Source: Antedon mediterranea
Lineage: Eukaryota > Echinodermata > Crinoidea > Comatulida > Antedonidae
NCBI RefSeq assembly: GCF_964355755.1
Contig: NC_092671.1
Coordinates: 2,212,501-2,276,500 of the forward strand
Length of the DNA stretch: 64,000 bases
Direction: 5' to 3'
The first letter of the stretch is position 1. Every line of letters begins with the position of its first letter. The notes beneath the pieces were generated by a model that was not told where the DNA came from, ran no database searches, and saw nothing but the letters and a program-made list of their open reading frames with translations. Below, piece by piece: positions 23,229 through 35,488 of the stretch. A program made the position numbers and the translations under genes.

Positions 23229-24295
23229 TGGGCGGCGCGCCTCCTGGAATGCCGTCGACTCTCCTAAAAACACGTCGCATTGTGTCATCGATCGAATACG
23301 TGAGACAAGAACGAGTTCAGAATAATCTATTATTAATCTATCATTAATCGATAATTTATTTATTATTCGATTGGTTAATTCATTGTTGGTTGAATATTGC
23401 CCACGGTTTTTATTCAGTTTTAAGATTTAATAATAATAATAATACAATTAATTTTCACGATATCCACTGTAACCTACGGTTCGGTACTATGCGAGTCGTA
23501 CCCATTCATTTGTAGTCTATTAATAAGTCATTTAAATTAATTAAAACAATGCCCGTTATAGCTATGTACTTGTTTTTTGGATTCGCTTTGTATTTTAGAT
23601 AATTTTAGGTTTACAAAAAGGCATTGAAAACATTTTTAGGTCTCCTGCCAATTAGTGATGCACCGTACGTGCATTTGGTTCTTTATGTAATATTTCCAAT
23701 ACAAAATATATTGAACTTGTTTTTAAATGTAATTTCTTAAAATCGTCACGTGAGTATAGATATTTATACAGTCTGTGTGTCTACAAGCCGAAATAGATCA
23801 TGTAGGACTTTTCTTCTGTATTGTAGACAAAATACCATCCAAGACGTTTAAGTGAAAACTAAGTAAATTTCCTAGAGGGCGCTATTTAGATTAGGATTTG
23901 GGGACTTTGTTGCGTTGCGACGAGAAGATGCATTCGCGCGTAATCACGCGGGGCGCTTAAAAGGAACGTCATTTTTGGTTGGAAGAGTGTTGTTTACGTT
24001 CAAGAAAAACGACGACAAAGCATACATTTTGTGTTGAAACGTTTTAACGTAAGACTTAAAAAGTGTAAGAATGATCAAACTACTAGGCCTAGACTTAAAT
24101 AATGACAAACCGAGCCAGAAGGGCCTTCCTTACAACTAAAACTAAATACAATTGACTAGATAGAGGCCTCCCTCTCTCTAAGCAGAATAGGCATGTCCGG
24201 TCCTAGCCTACTAAAAAGCACGGCCCGGAGTGCCCGCCGCCGAGGTTACTGAAAGAAGCACCCGAGTGGGCAGGCCTAGGCCTAGAAATGAACAG

Positions 24296-24318
24296 TTATA
24301 TATATATATATATATATC
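24296..24318. repeat. (TA)n microsatellite
   Basis: About 11 TA units in the first AKIP1 intron. Confidence 0.85.
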
Positions 24319-24481
24319 TTTAAAATAATTAGGCCTATGCTTAATGCTGTGTGGCAACGAATTTCTCTGACGTTAGCCTCTAAAGTTATTTAATATTTAA
24401 ATGTTTTCAATTTCATTAACTTTTTAATTTTAAGATGATTTTCATAAATTTTATTTTTTCCAGTGAGTGTGGTATTCTGTC

Positions 24482-27362
24482 ATGCCTGAGGATACAGAGG
24501 TAGGCATAGCATAACTTGTTTTTAATGCCATAAAGGCAGTATTAATACATTCTAATTAGTTAGCATCTCTAATAATAGGCCCCTAGATAGCCCCATCGAT
24601 GGATGGAGTAAGAAAAGCAGTTTCTGTTTGAGCTCATGCCTATTGTTGTAAAACGGCCGAGAGTGCGAAGCTACTACAATTATTACACAAGGCGTACTAG
24701 CTTACCTTTTAGGCGGGACTGGTCTCTTGCCCCCTGGTATGGTAGCCAGGATGTAGTATTATATACACAGAAGAGTACGAGTAGTCTACTCCGATGTGTG
24801 GCTGCTGGTAGTGATAAACACACAGGCCAGTCTAGGAGGACTAAACGTATCCCTTAATTCCGTTGCTGTGTGCGTATAGCTACCCGGTGAGCAGTCCCTT
24901 AGTACTAGCTAGGCTAGTGGGGTTGAGCTTGACCCCTTGTGGCTCGTACCTCGTAATAGTAGCAATGAGGCTTAAACTATATTATATATAGGCCTAGCCT
25001 ATAACCTATTCAATCACAGTGAATACCTGTTGTTCCACCAATATTACCGTAGAACTGGCTTATATACCGCCCAGTCTAGGCCGGGAAGCTTACACAGGAA
25101 ACCCCGCTGGCTATAGGCTAGTGTATATCTAACACCAGGGAACGTGCGTATGGCTCGATACAGCATAGTAGGCTTAGGCCTAGTCACGATTTACGTCCGT
25201 TCCGTCTAATGTCCTGCGTTCAAAGAGGCTGCTCCGGCACCGGTCAGTAACGCACGTGACCTCGGGTCACACCTTGGGTCGACCCATTATTATATAAGGG
25301 GGTTTTCACTACACTATTTATTACTTGCTCCTGGCAAGATGAAATGTAAATCGTACTTTTGCTGAATAAATATTATTATTATTATTATCATAAAACAGAC
25401 AGATCATATACGACAGAAGGTGCAAATGAAATTTGATAAATGATGAAATACTACTACAGTATACTGAACTTTATTAAAAAAAATGTTTATATACTTTTTT
25501 TTAGAATAGTTGGATGTCATGTACATTGTGCAGGGCTGGTAGGCAGGGAAGTAGCGTTCTCAACAGAGCTCAACAGCGACGTGTAGAGTGGCCAGCACAG
25601 GTGGAGTACACAAGACCTGATATTCAGGTATGCATGCGTTGTCTCTGTGCAGTATATTATCGTTATTAAAAACAGACTTGAGGATTTTAAAACAAGGAAC
25701 CTACCAGCCTGCTGAAATACGCTGATTCGGCACTCTTGTGTAAATGTAAAATGAATAAAACTCATAAATGTTCAACTCTCCCCAGCTGGGAAAATTTGTC
25801 AAAAAATTGTGATTAGTGGTAGCCATAACTGTTAATCAATCAGAATTTGTATGCATTTTTGACTGTACCATTTAAATCCATAGCATGGTGGTACTGTATT
25901 GTGTTGTATAATTTGGCTATGCTATTGTACAGTGGCAATTATATTCCCTGATCTGATCCTTACCATACGCTAGTTTTTGCTACATGATAACTCTCTCTGC
26001 TGTTTACTTTTGTCTGTACAGGATCCTCTCGTGTACACATCGTTAGACGAGGCGTTTAGCAGTATGTTACAGTTTATGTCAACGTCAACAAGGCAGTGCA
26101 AGGTATAACTCAGGTTTCATACATTTATTTCACAAATATACATATTACAGCACTTATTAAGTAGAGGGCACCTTTGAGACCAAACAAAGTGTCCCATTAA
26201 TAGTGCTGTTCCCTGAATAGACATTGACAACAGTGTTGAAATGTATATTTTGCCTTGTTCATATTATGGCAAAGTGTCCCCTCAATGGAATGGTTCTACT
26301 GTAGATTATATTATTATTAATGTTAAAAATTGATTTTATATTCATGATATAAGTGATTACTCCTTGCCTCCTTATTTCACATAAATTAAACTAAAGCTCT
26401 ATCTACACTATCAAACTAGTTTGACAAAAAGTGTGATGTGCTGAAATATGGTAGTGGTATGCCCAAATATGGTAGTGATATGACATCATCATGTCTATAT
26501 ATGGGCACATCACATTTTTTGTCACATAAAGTTTTATAGTGTAAACAGAGCTTTAAGAGATAAACAAGAGTGGTGAATAATATTAATTTCAATTCATATA
26601 CGGGTTTCTTTAAACTTTTTAGTATAAACAAATTATCTGTGTTTCTTTTTGCGTTGACAGAGATTTTATAGATGCGTCCCGTCAACAAGCAAGACAACAC
26701 ATGATCAGAGTCATTGCCGCCGTTTCCACTCGCATCGAATCGTTCCAATTCAGAAAACAAATCCGGTATGTAACTTATTATTTATTCAACAAATTAATTC
26801 AGAAATTTCTTTTTAACAAACCAACCATAATCAAAAACAGTTTTGTTGTTCTTTCAGAAGAAAAATGAAACTGTTATGGTAACTTTTACATCTTAAGGTT
26901 TTATTATGATTGGTTTGCTAAAAACAAATTTCTAAATTCATTTTAGTATTACAAACAAGATGAACATATTTTGTAATCGCATATTAATTGTTTACATTAA
27001 CTTACACATATGTCTGGTGTGGTTTCTGTCCAAATACATAGATGTATTTGCTATCACATGTCATGTCTTCTAACAATTAGACCACAACATTAAGGAGACA
27101 GACATATTCTAACTGAAATAAAATTTTATAAAATATGATAAAACAGCAACAAAAAAAACCCTCCCAAATTTGTTCCTAGCTGTGGGGAAGCTTTTAACAA
27201 AGATTCCATTTATTTCAGCTTCACAAAACAGAAGATGTCCACGTAGTGGTAGCCCCAGGGACTTATGCTGTGACTGCGGGGACGTGGGGTAAAGATCAGC
27301 AGACGACGCACGTTGTCCACGTTAATCAGGGTCAAAGTGTTGACCTTGATTTCAACATTTAG
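24482..27362 (+). CDS. AKIP1: A-kinase-interacting protein 1 homologue
   Basis: Coding exons 24482-24499, 25505-25627, 26022-26102, 26661-26765, 27219-27362; 156 codons plus TAG. In vertebrates AKIP1 binds the PKA catalytic subunit and NF-kB p65 and influences their nuclear localisation. Three blocks match the family: SSVLNRAQQRRVEW (human has a similar LERAKRRAVDW), FSSMLQFMSTSTRQCKRFYR (human FRTMAEFMDYTSSQCGKYY), and the C-terminal APGTYAVTAG...THVVHVNQGQSVDLDFNI. The human protein is about 210 aa; the shorter length here is in the first exon and middle linker. All four introns are phase 0. A plausible non-coding first exon ends at a donor at 24049 (AAC|GTAAGA), and the acceptor before the ATG exon is at 24462-24463. 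The first coding exon (MPEDTE) is the least certain part. Confidence 0.88.
24570..25395 (+). mobile_element. Possible truncated retroelement in AKIP1 intron, with (ATT)n tail
   Basis: A GC-richer insert-like stretch ends with GATGAAATGTAAATCG, TTTTGCTGAATAAA and an (ATT)n run at about 25370-25388, a tail typical of non-LTR retroelements and their SINEs. No reverse transcriptase motif is visible, and the left boundary is a guess from base composition. Confidence 0.3.
26160..26303. mobile_element. MITE family C copy
   Basis: GACCAAACAAAGTGTCCCAT, TCCCTGAATAGACATTG, CAAAGTGTCCCCTCAATGG and a terminus GGTTCTACTGTAG. Lies in AKIP1 intron 3. Confidence 0.5.
26395..26552. mobile_element. Palindromic MITE family A, copy 6
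   Basis: Starts AGCTCTATCTACACTATCAA after TAA; ends GTGTAAACAGAGCT before TTA. 158 bp. A 22-bp internal block (CCAAATATGGTAGTGATATG type) is duplicated. Lies in AKIP1 intron 3. Confidence 0.85.
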
Positions 27363-27518
27363 GAGGCAATTTCATCAAAGAGCATTTCTTTTGAGGGAGA
27401 AGTCTGGTTATGTATATAACCCTACAATTATGTTTCTTAATTTTGATATGAATTAGTTTGTATTATAGATTATGTTTGGTAATGGTAGTATGTAATATAT
27501 TGTTTTTAATTATGAGGT

Positions 27519-27524
27519 AATAAA
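27519..27524 (+). terminator. Polyadenylation signal, AKIP1
   Basis: AATAAA 157 nt after the AKIP1 stop codon, the first canonical hexamer downstream. Confidence 0.55.
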
Positions 27525-28720
27525 TTGTAATTTTTATAGGAATATTAATCATGATATTAATGTATTTAGTTTGTAAAAATGTGATTTGGTTTTTTTTTTC
27601 TGTAAACTAAAATATAAAATAATTGAAAGTATTGTTGTAAATTGTGTACAAAAACTATTGTAATATTTATTCTTGGTTGAAAGGATTGATTAAAATGTAA
27701 TACATTTAAAGAAATTTAGTAAAAAGATAATTTTTTTTAACAAGGTACTAATTCATTCAACATTTTACATGATATAAATTTGCGTCTCATGCGAGGAGTC
27801 TTCTGTCATGTTCAAGAGGGCTTAAGCATGTAGTGGTTTGCCTCAACTTCCATTTTTTACAGGAACAAGTTAATAATCATTTGGACATCACGATCAGGTG
27901 GTAGGCATACAGTAGCGGTATAGCCTGACCAAATGTCAAGTTCATTTGAAGCATAATAGCATACCTCTTTTGATCTCATTTCCAGTATAGATAGGCTCTA
28001 ACGTAGCAGTAAATTACTGAATCTAGTGTCCCGTATTGCATTCACGTTCCATAAACGGTAACATGATTTTTTTATCAGGTCTAACAAGGCCAGGCCTACG
28101 TTATGTTCGTACAGCACTTTCTCTCGTCTGCTAAATTAATAAAAAACGTGAGTTTGTTTGTTTTTGTCAAGGCGCCCTCACTAATATCAAATTATTGGAG
28201 GTGGCGGTTTTTGTAAACAAAACAGACTCTTTTCCATTTATCCGACTGTTTTACACGTTTTCTGGCTAAGTGATAGTGGTGAAATATTTAAATCCAGTAT
28301 AATTATCATCTTTATTAAGCATGTATCGTAATGTTTGATTCAATAAATATAGTTAATTTGAACTATTTTAGGGCATCTTAGGCTAGGCCTAATGCCCATG
28401 CACATGTGTATTCTTTTGGGCCGGGCCAGCAGTGAATGTGACTGTCATCAGTGTCGATGCTGTCTGTGCTGCTGGAGCCTACTCTATAGCTAGGCCTAGG
28501 CCCATTCTACTACTTATACTAGCTAGTACGTACGCCGAAGACTATCCAGCCTGGCTTATGCCTATTATATTAGCTTTTTAATAGGCCGAAACTGAGTTTA
28601 ATAAACATAAATTAAAAGGTAAGATAAATAGGTCAACCAGATGATTGATAATAGATGAAATCAATCATCAGATTCGCCTGCTTCTTTTTAAAATTGATTG
28701 ATTTTCATTAGATTAGCAAT

Positions 28721-31700
28721 ATGGAACAAGAAAATTCTACCAAACAGTTGTCAATAGACTGCAAAGAACCAGTTACTTGTGTGGAGTTCTGTCCATTTGA
28801 GGCTTCGTCTCATCTCATTGCTATTGGGGGCAGTATGCGCATTCTCATCGGCACATGTGTATTTCCAGTGAGTAACGAACATTACTTCAATTAAACAAAT
28901 TTCAAATTCTAAAAATAGTTAATCCTTTTCTTGAGGTACTTTTTAAAATTAAAATAAATGATAACTAGAGGGTTCTCCGAGAACCTACTTTAAAATTAAA
29001 ATTATGAGCTATTTGTTTAATTCTTACAGGAAGAAGACAAAGATCTAGACAAATTTGAATTTCATCAAGTTAATGAATTCCATCATGGCTGTCGTGTAGA
29101 TGCCCTCTCATGGAGTCCAAGGACAAGTCTAGACTGTCTACCAAGATGCATAAGGTAAGTAGGTAATAATAGTAAATATTACATCAAATACAAACACATG
29201 TACCTCGCCTGCATAATGAGACAAGAACAGGTATAATATGCATAGTTAGTTGGTAATGCATGTTTTACATCGATGGATGAAAAATAAAACATTGTACACT
29301 TGTCTAAATAATGTCATGTTGTACTGAACCAATACAAAAATGCGTTTTGAAACACAATTGAATTCCCTACCTATATATATTAGACACAAATAATTTTTTT
29401 AATTCATTAGGTGAAGCCTTTATTTGTACCATTGTACTGTAAAAATATCAAATAGCCACCAATATATTTTTCAATTGATTTTCAGATTCTGTACAGCTGG
29501 GTCTGACTTCAGATTACGTTTATTTACATCTGATCTCAAAGAAGACAACACAGTTCAGGTAAAAACAAATATATATAACATCTTTATTTAGTTACCCAAC
29601 CAAATATATCAGTATGTTTATAAGTTTATACACTGTAAGTATTAAGATTAGTGTACCTGTACCATGCGAATCCAATGTTTTTATCTAACAGAAAAAAATC
29701 GTGCTACTCTCTTTCCACTACATGAGTGAAGAGTAGCTGCGACGTTCATGTTCTCCTCACATCACTGCTGAGCTTTTCGATTCGCATGAGTGCTCATGAA
29801 AGCATCATAGCTCATTTCCTGAGCTCTGATTGGTTGCGCAATACTGTATTTGCGCATAGCATGACGCTTTGGATTCGCGCGAACAGATTCGCCTAGTGGA
29901 AAATCGGCATTACATTGATTAAAGAAACAGGTTTTTCATGTCACAGGTTTTTGATGGGCATACAGATTATGTAAATGAAGTTAGCATAGAACCATTAGAG
30001 GGCGATCTGATAGCGAGTGTCTCCGATGATTACACATGTAGGACGTGGGATCAGTGTGGACAACAGAAGGCGCTATTCCCATTGAAATCTCAAGGCATGT
30101 CAGTCGCTTGGAATCCACGTGATCCAATGAAGGTTTGTTGGGTTTTTTTTTATAGATTATGTCGTTAATTATTTGTACAATATGATACATTTCAATAAAT
30201 TAATAATATAATAATATATATATAATAATAATTTCTGTGGACAGTGTCATTTGATTACAATGCACAATTAATATATTAATTATTAATGATTAATTAATGC
30301 ACTATTAATACATGTATCTATATTTTGTTTGATTTCTTTCAGCTTATGGTGGCTGAAAAGGGTGGAATTATTCGGTTCTATGACATGAGGCTTGAGGAAC
30401 CAATCATGACCCTCGATGCTGGACCTGGTATGTTGCTGTCTGCTGATTGGTCGTGGGAGGATGCTGCGTGTGTTGGGGCTGTCGTTAATGGTGATTGGAT
30501 GATTTGGGATACAACAGATTCAAGGTAGAAATACAAGTGTATGAAATCGAAAAAACAAAAGTTAATGTGTATTTAAATAATATACATGTAGAATCCTGAC
30601 AAAATACTAGGCACAAGGAATTGTAACAAATTCATTTGCGTGAATTGTTTTTATATAAATAAATAAATAAATTATATATTTAAAAAATTTTACCTCTTTC
30701 AGTCAAGCTATAGAGAGCCAACGAGCACATTCCGAGAAGGCGCGTTATATACGCTGGTGTCGTAGCAGTAACAGTTTGTTTGCGACCTTGGGTCAACCTA
30801 ATAATCAGATCAAGATAGTCCATTTAGATCATCATCAGGTGAATTTCATTTTTTAAAATTTGGAAACAAAAACACAATGTTTGATCACAGTTCTGTAATT
30901 CTTATGCTATTCTATTTTATATTAATAAAAGTTTGCGGTTTTTACCTTTTATGTCCCGAACACAAAAACAAATGTATACAGTTGCTAGGAAACAATAGCA
31001 CAGTCACTGACTTAAAACATAAGTGGTAATGAATGCTTACAAATGAAAAAAAGTTAATTTGCTTGTATATTTATCATTTTGCAGTTTATTGTCATGGTTA
31101 TTAGTATTAAAAAAATATCATCAGCAGATAATATTTATGTTAAAGTACTGTATATCCTCCGGTATAATCCCACTTTGTGTCTTCTACTTTATGTCTGATT
31201 TCACAAACAGGCATTATCCCTGGGTATAGTCCCAGTATTGACTTTTGGTCTGGATGTAGGCCTCTCTCTAGCCAGTTCAGATTGAGTTTTTACAAGAAAT
31301 GCTTACCAATCATTTTTGTGTTTTAGGGTGTGTGTGGGGGGGGGGGGGGGGGAGGTTGTTGGGGTGATTATACCAGAGTATATACAGTAATTCTACTAAA
31401 TCCTTTTTTCTCCTCTATGGGTTGTTTTCATCATAACTAAATATTTTAAATTTGTATTGATGTACTATGTTGGTAGAGAAGTTGGAAAGTCACCGGAAAA
31501 TGCTCTATCAAATACCTATTACAGTACTATTTGTAACCTATTAAGTTTGTCTTCTTAGCAGGTGCGATTCGTAGTGCATTTCAGATTTAATTTCCTTTTC
31601 ATACCTTTTTTAGAGTTTAATTTCTCAGTTATATAAAAATCAATTATCCCTTACTATTTGCGGCGTAATTATCTCTACTTGCCTCATTGCCGTAGGCTAG

Positions 31701-32014
31701 TGGTCAAATTTAAATGACCGCTGGTGTTTTCAGTCTTTGACCATTCATATGTCAGTTTTGTTGCTGATAAACTATTATGATAAAGTGCTTTTTGAATTTG
31801 CCTTTAGGTATTTTTAATTATTTAACGTTGCAACAAAAAAATGATTATTTGTTTCAAACTAATAAAACATCACTTACATTTTATAAATGATATTTTTCAG
31901 GTACCGATCAGTCATAATCTACCGATTCAGGGAGGAATAAGCTGGCATGCGTTTCTTCCTATATGCGCCGCTGGTGGAAACAGAAAAGTTCATCTCTTCA
32001 CTGCTGAACTTTGA
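28721..32014 (+). CDS. NUP37: Nucleoporin Nup37 (WD40, Nup107-160 complex)
   Basis: Exons 28721-28867, 29030-29154, 29486-29558, 29947-30132, 30343-30524, 30703-30838, 31901-32014; 320 codons plus TGA (human about 326). NUP37 is a seven-bladed WD40 subunit of the nuclear-pore Y complex, which also works at kinetochores. Diagnostic stretches include VTCVEFCPFE near the start, EFHHGCRVDALSWSP, IRFCTAGSDFRLRLFTSDL, the WD core GHTDYVNEV...IASVSDDYTCRTW, GMSVAWNP, LMVAEKGGIIRFYDMR and NGDWMIWD, with ISWHAFLPICAAGGNRKVHL at the C-terminus. All splice sites are GT-AG and phases agree. A 5'UTR intron is likely: acceptor TTTTCATTAG at 28701-28710 and a possible donor AAAAC|GTGAGT near 28148. The gene is otherwise unremarkable. 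Confidence 0.95.
29700..29905. mobile_element. MITE-like repeat in NUP37 intron 3
   Basis: CTCTTTCCACTA near the left and CCTAGTGGAAAATCGG at the right are inverted relatives. GATTCGCATGAG and GATTCGCGCGAA motifs recur inside. Borders are approximate. Confidence 0.4.
31338..31352. repeat. Poly-G tract
   Basis: About 15 consecutive G on the plus strand in NUP37 intron 6, flanked by GTGTGTG; potential G-quadruplex and a hotspot for length error. Confidence 0.8.
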
Positions 32015-32720
32015 CCTTTGTCCCTTCATAAGGGTGAATGACTGTATAAAAGTAGTTTGTGACACTATGATGTATTTCGCATCTCTGATGTAATTGTTAA
32101 AATTGCAAACATGATCAAACGGGAATTCCATATAGTTAGCGTTATCTTGAATCACGACAGCGATGTTCAATTTTCTAGATGGATTAGATTGGAATAACAT
32201 CTGTTGTGTAAAGTCTGATTAAATTCCTTGTTAAGTTGCATTTATTTGATTGATAACATGTTTACAACTTAAAAACATGGAATTTGAATGTTTTTACATG
32301 AAATTAAAACAACTTTGAAATGTATGTTTAAATTCTTGTCAAACAAATAGTGTAAGTAATCCATCCAGAAAAACTGAAAGGTCATGCCTGGCGATTATTA
32401 ATCTTAAAAACATTACATTGTCAGAAATTACCTGACAAAAAAAGTCATTTATTTTATTAAAATTTCACAATTCAGATATTAGTTTATTTTTATTATTGAC
32501 AATAAATTATTAATTTGTTTATACAGTTTTTAATTTTAGCGTTTGCCTTAAAATACATTTTGGCGGGTAAGCTTATTTTGGAATAATCAATTTCGCATTT
32601 TGTCTTCTTCTTTTAACATATTTTTACAAAAGACTTTTGTTAAACACTATCGGACTGGGTTGAATGATCAGCCTCATCTCTTGTGTGGCATACACTCTGT
32701 AAATATAAATATTGTTCCAC

Positions 32721-32726
32721 AATAAA
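32721..32726 (+). terminator. Polyadenylation signal candidate, NUP37
   Basis: AATAAA about 710 nt downstream of the NUP37 stop, followed by T-rich sequence. Confidence 0.45.
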
Positions 32727-33125
32727 TTCCTATAACCAAGTGTATTTGTATATTTCATTATTTAGCACATATCAAATTACTTCACGTTCTTGTATCTATA
32801 TCCATTGCTGATTTCCCTTGGGTAAGATGGTATGATACAAATATTAGCCCTAGCTTTTATCACAAATCCTAAGGGAACTTTGTCATTGCGCTGCTTTTGA
32901 TGCTGGTATTCTGGTCCAAATCCTACTGTGATTTGAGAGCACTTCTATAACCCGTTTGAGAATTAGCCCACCAAAGTTGCATCTAAAAATCCTATAAATT
33001 AATTTTTAATTGGTAAAAAATACATTTTTTGTTTTTAATTTTTGGATTTCCATGGAATTCAATTAAGTATGTTGGGGTCAACTTTCAGTAATGTTTGACC
33101 TTTGTAGGGTGTGTAACACTTTATC

Positions 33126-33430
33126 ATACAGTGTAATAGTCTTCTCGGATAAGGACTATAAACCGTAGGTCCTGTGTACATCTGGCTCATGTGCACTTTA
33201 AAGAACCTAGTACATCTTTCGAGACGAGTAGGGGGTTACCCCGGTGTACTAGTTTACACACACACACTGTCGTGGACAGACGTAATGGAGCTGTAGTTGG
33301 CTGCCGATGACACAATGTGACCCTTAGGGGAGAAGAATGTTGTTGAAAAGGTGCAACATCTTAGTCCACGGCGCCTTTGATCACTTGTTGCTGGAATTGG
33401 CGCTTACAAAATTGTAATTGTATATAATAT
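33126..33430. mobile_element. SINE-like repeat
   Basis: TCTTCTCGGATAAGGACTAT, AAACCGTAGGTCC, CTTTAAAGAACCTAGTACAT and GGTGTACTAGTTTACACACA occur here. They recur at about 48.3-48.7 kb and in part at 9.6-9.8 kb. The 3' part ends in GGCGCTTACAAAATTGTAAT. Intergenic between NUP37 and ACVR1. Confidence 0.5.
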
Positions 33431-33803
33431 ATTAATATTATATTATATATTAATATAAAATTTTGTATATAAAACACGAATCGATGGAACTGACTTTACT
33501 TTTTTATTCAAAGTTTTTACTGTCACAAAATTAATTACAGAAAAAAACTAAAATGCTATAATATACAATAATATAATTTCAATAACAATAAGGCTATAAT
33601 TTACAATTCGTTTTCTACAAGGTTTTCCATTTCCACTTCTTATTCAACTGTAGATAATTATTGAACTTTTAATTTATACAAAGTGTTTTAAACTCAAAGT
33701 TGGATTATTAAAATACTCTCATACTCTTATCTCTCGAAACAAATTAAAAGGTATAAAAAATACTTGATAATCGGTGATGTATCTCCACATATGACAATAT
33801 TTT

Positions 33804-33948
33804 CCCAGTATCATAGGAAAAATTGGTAATACAGAATCTCATGTGTGTCACATGTTGTGCCTGTATCATGTAATTATAGTCTATGATACTAGGTGATACA
33901 TGTGAAACACATGTGATGCTGTATTACAGAATTTTCCTATCATACTGG
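33804..33948. mobile_element. Near-complete palindrome, about 145 bp (MITE-like)
   Basis: The left arm CCAGTATCATAGGAAAAATT...GTAATACAGAATCTCATGTG is answered by the right arm CACATGTGATGCTGTATTAC...AATTTTCCTATCATACTGG. The centre is GTATCATG...CTATGATAC. The whole unit could fold back on itself. Confidence 0.65.
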
Positions 33949-34145
33949 AGAAATCTAGATACAGTACCGAGAGTGGTTACAAATTTAAAATAAAATTTAT
34001 CTAATGCATATTCATGAAAACTATTCATAAACATGCATATTCATGAGATGCTTGTTCATATAGGAATATCCAGTCACACACAACGCAAAATATGCTAATT
34101 AAAATTTGAATATAGAACTATGTATTTCTATACTTTTATTCATAA

Positions 34146-34273
34146 AGCTCTGTCTATACTATCAAACTATTTTGAAAAAAAAGTGTGTGATGCCCAAATA
34201 TGGCATAATCAAGTCCATATATGGGCACATCACATTTTTGTGTCACATAAAATGTGATAGTGTAGACAGAGCT
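34146..34273. mobile_element. Palindromic MITE family A, copy 7
   Basis: AGCTCTGTC start and GACAGAGCT end, 128 bp, flanked on both sides by TAA (34143-34145 and 34274-34276). Confidence 0.85.
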
Positions 34274-35348
34274 TAAGAATGTATGTATTTAACAAATTCA
34301 GAAATAGAAAATAAAATTTGACATGGAAAATGTACGAAGATCGTTAAACCTAACTCTTTTAGACACAAAGAACAAATGCATCATCTAGTTTGAAGCACAT
34401 AAAAAGATTTTTTCCAACAAATTAAATCCGATGACCTATTGACCTTTAAATTCATCCATAAAAGGATGATCACTCGAAGATTATAGCCATGAGGTTAGAA
34501 ACCGTTTTAGCAGATGAAAGTCATAACATTTACAGCCTTATCTCTTTATTAAATCTAACAATTCTACTCGTTTAAATACATTTAGACGAGTAAAAAAAAT
34601 ACCGGATGGATACCACGATCTTGTAATTTCAAATTACAACTAATGTCACATTATTAGGAGTTTAGCAATCGCTCTCTCTATCTCACATAATTTAATCTAT
34701 GTTCATAATGTACAAAAATTCAAGGGAAAGAATACAGTAGTACTATATATTTATATATATTTATATAATATATTTATCTTGGATTGGTACACAATTTTCT
34801 ACAAATCACTCAATTTACAATTTGTTTTAGCAATTTTTTTTTACCTTCAGAATTATTTTCAATCATGCAGGGATTTAGTACAATGTTGTTTTTCTAATAA
34901 TATCAATATAAACTTAGGATTTAGATTCTGAGAAAAAGATAATAATAATGCTACATAAAATGCTACTATAAGTGAAATTTGGCAGTTTTAAAATTATTTT
35001 CATTATTGAATTCAATATTGTTCATAATAACCTGTAAATGTCACTTGTAAAAAAATTATTGAAAATAATTTTTAGTCTTAATTTGTGGTGGTGGGTGCTT
35101 AATAACAAAAGGTATTTTAAGATCATTTTAAGTACAGTAATAAATGCATGAGCTGAAGATGCAATAATAAGATCTTAATCTTTTAAGTGCTTCTTTAAAA
35201 CTAGTTTTCAAACCATTGTCTAAGTTATCTACTTTTTCTACTGAACATTCACTGAAAATGCGTCTTTTTATTGAATACAGTATTATTTATATTACATTAA
35301 AGGTTTTTATAGAATTACTTGATGCTACAATTAAAATAGGCAGTCTTA

Positions 35349-35488
35349 AGCTCTGTCTACACTATCAAATTTTATGTGAACAAAAAATGTGATGTGCCCA
35401 TATATGGACATGATGACATCATATCACTATCATATTTGGGCACATCACACTTTTTTTGTCAAACTAGTTTGATAGTGTAGACAGAGCT
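35349..35488. mobile_element. Palindromic MITE family A, copy 8
   Basis: 140 bp with intact ends. Left flank TTA, right flank TAA; the outermost sequence is CTTAAGCTCTGTC...GACAGAGCTTAAG, a perfect palindrome across the borders. Confidence 0.85.

Noticed and set aside
28721-32014. EIPR1/TSSC1 or another WD40 protein
   Set aside because: The VEFCPFE start, the LMVAEKGG and WMIWD blocks and the exon lengths fit NUP37 far better.
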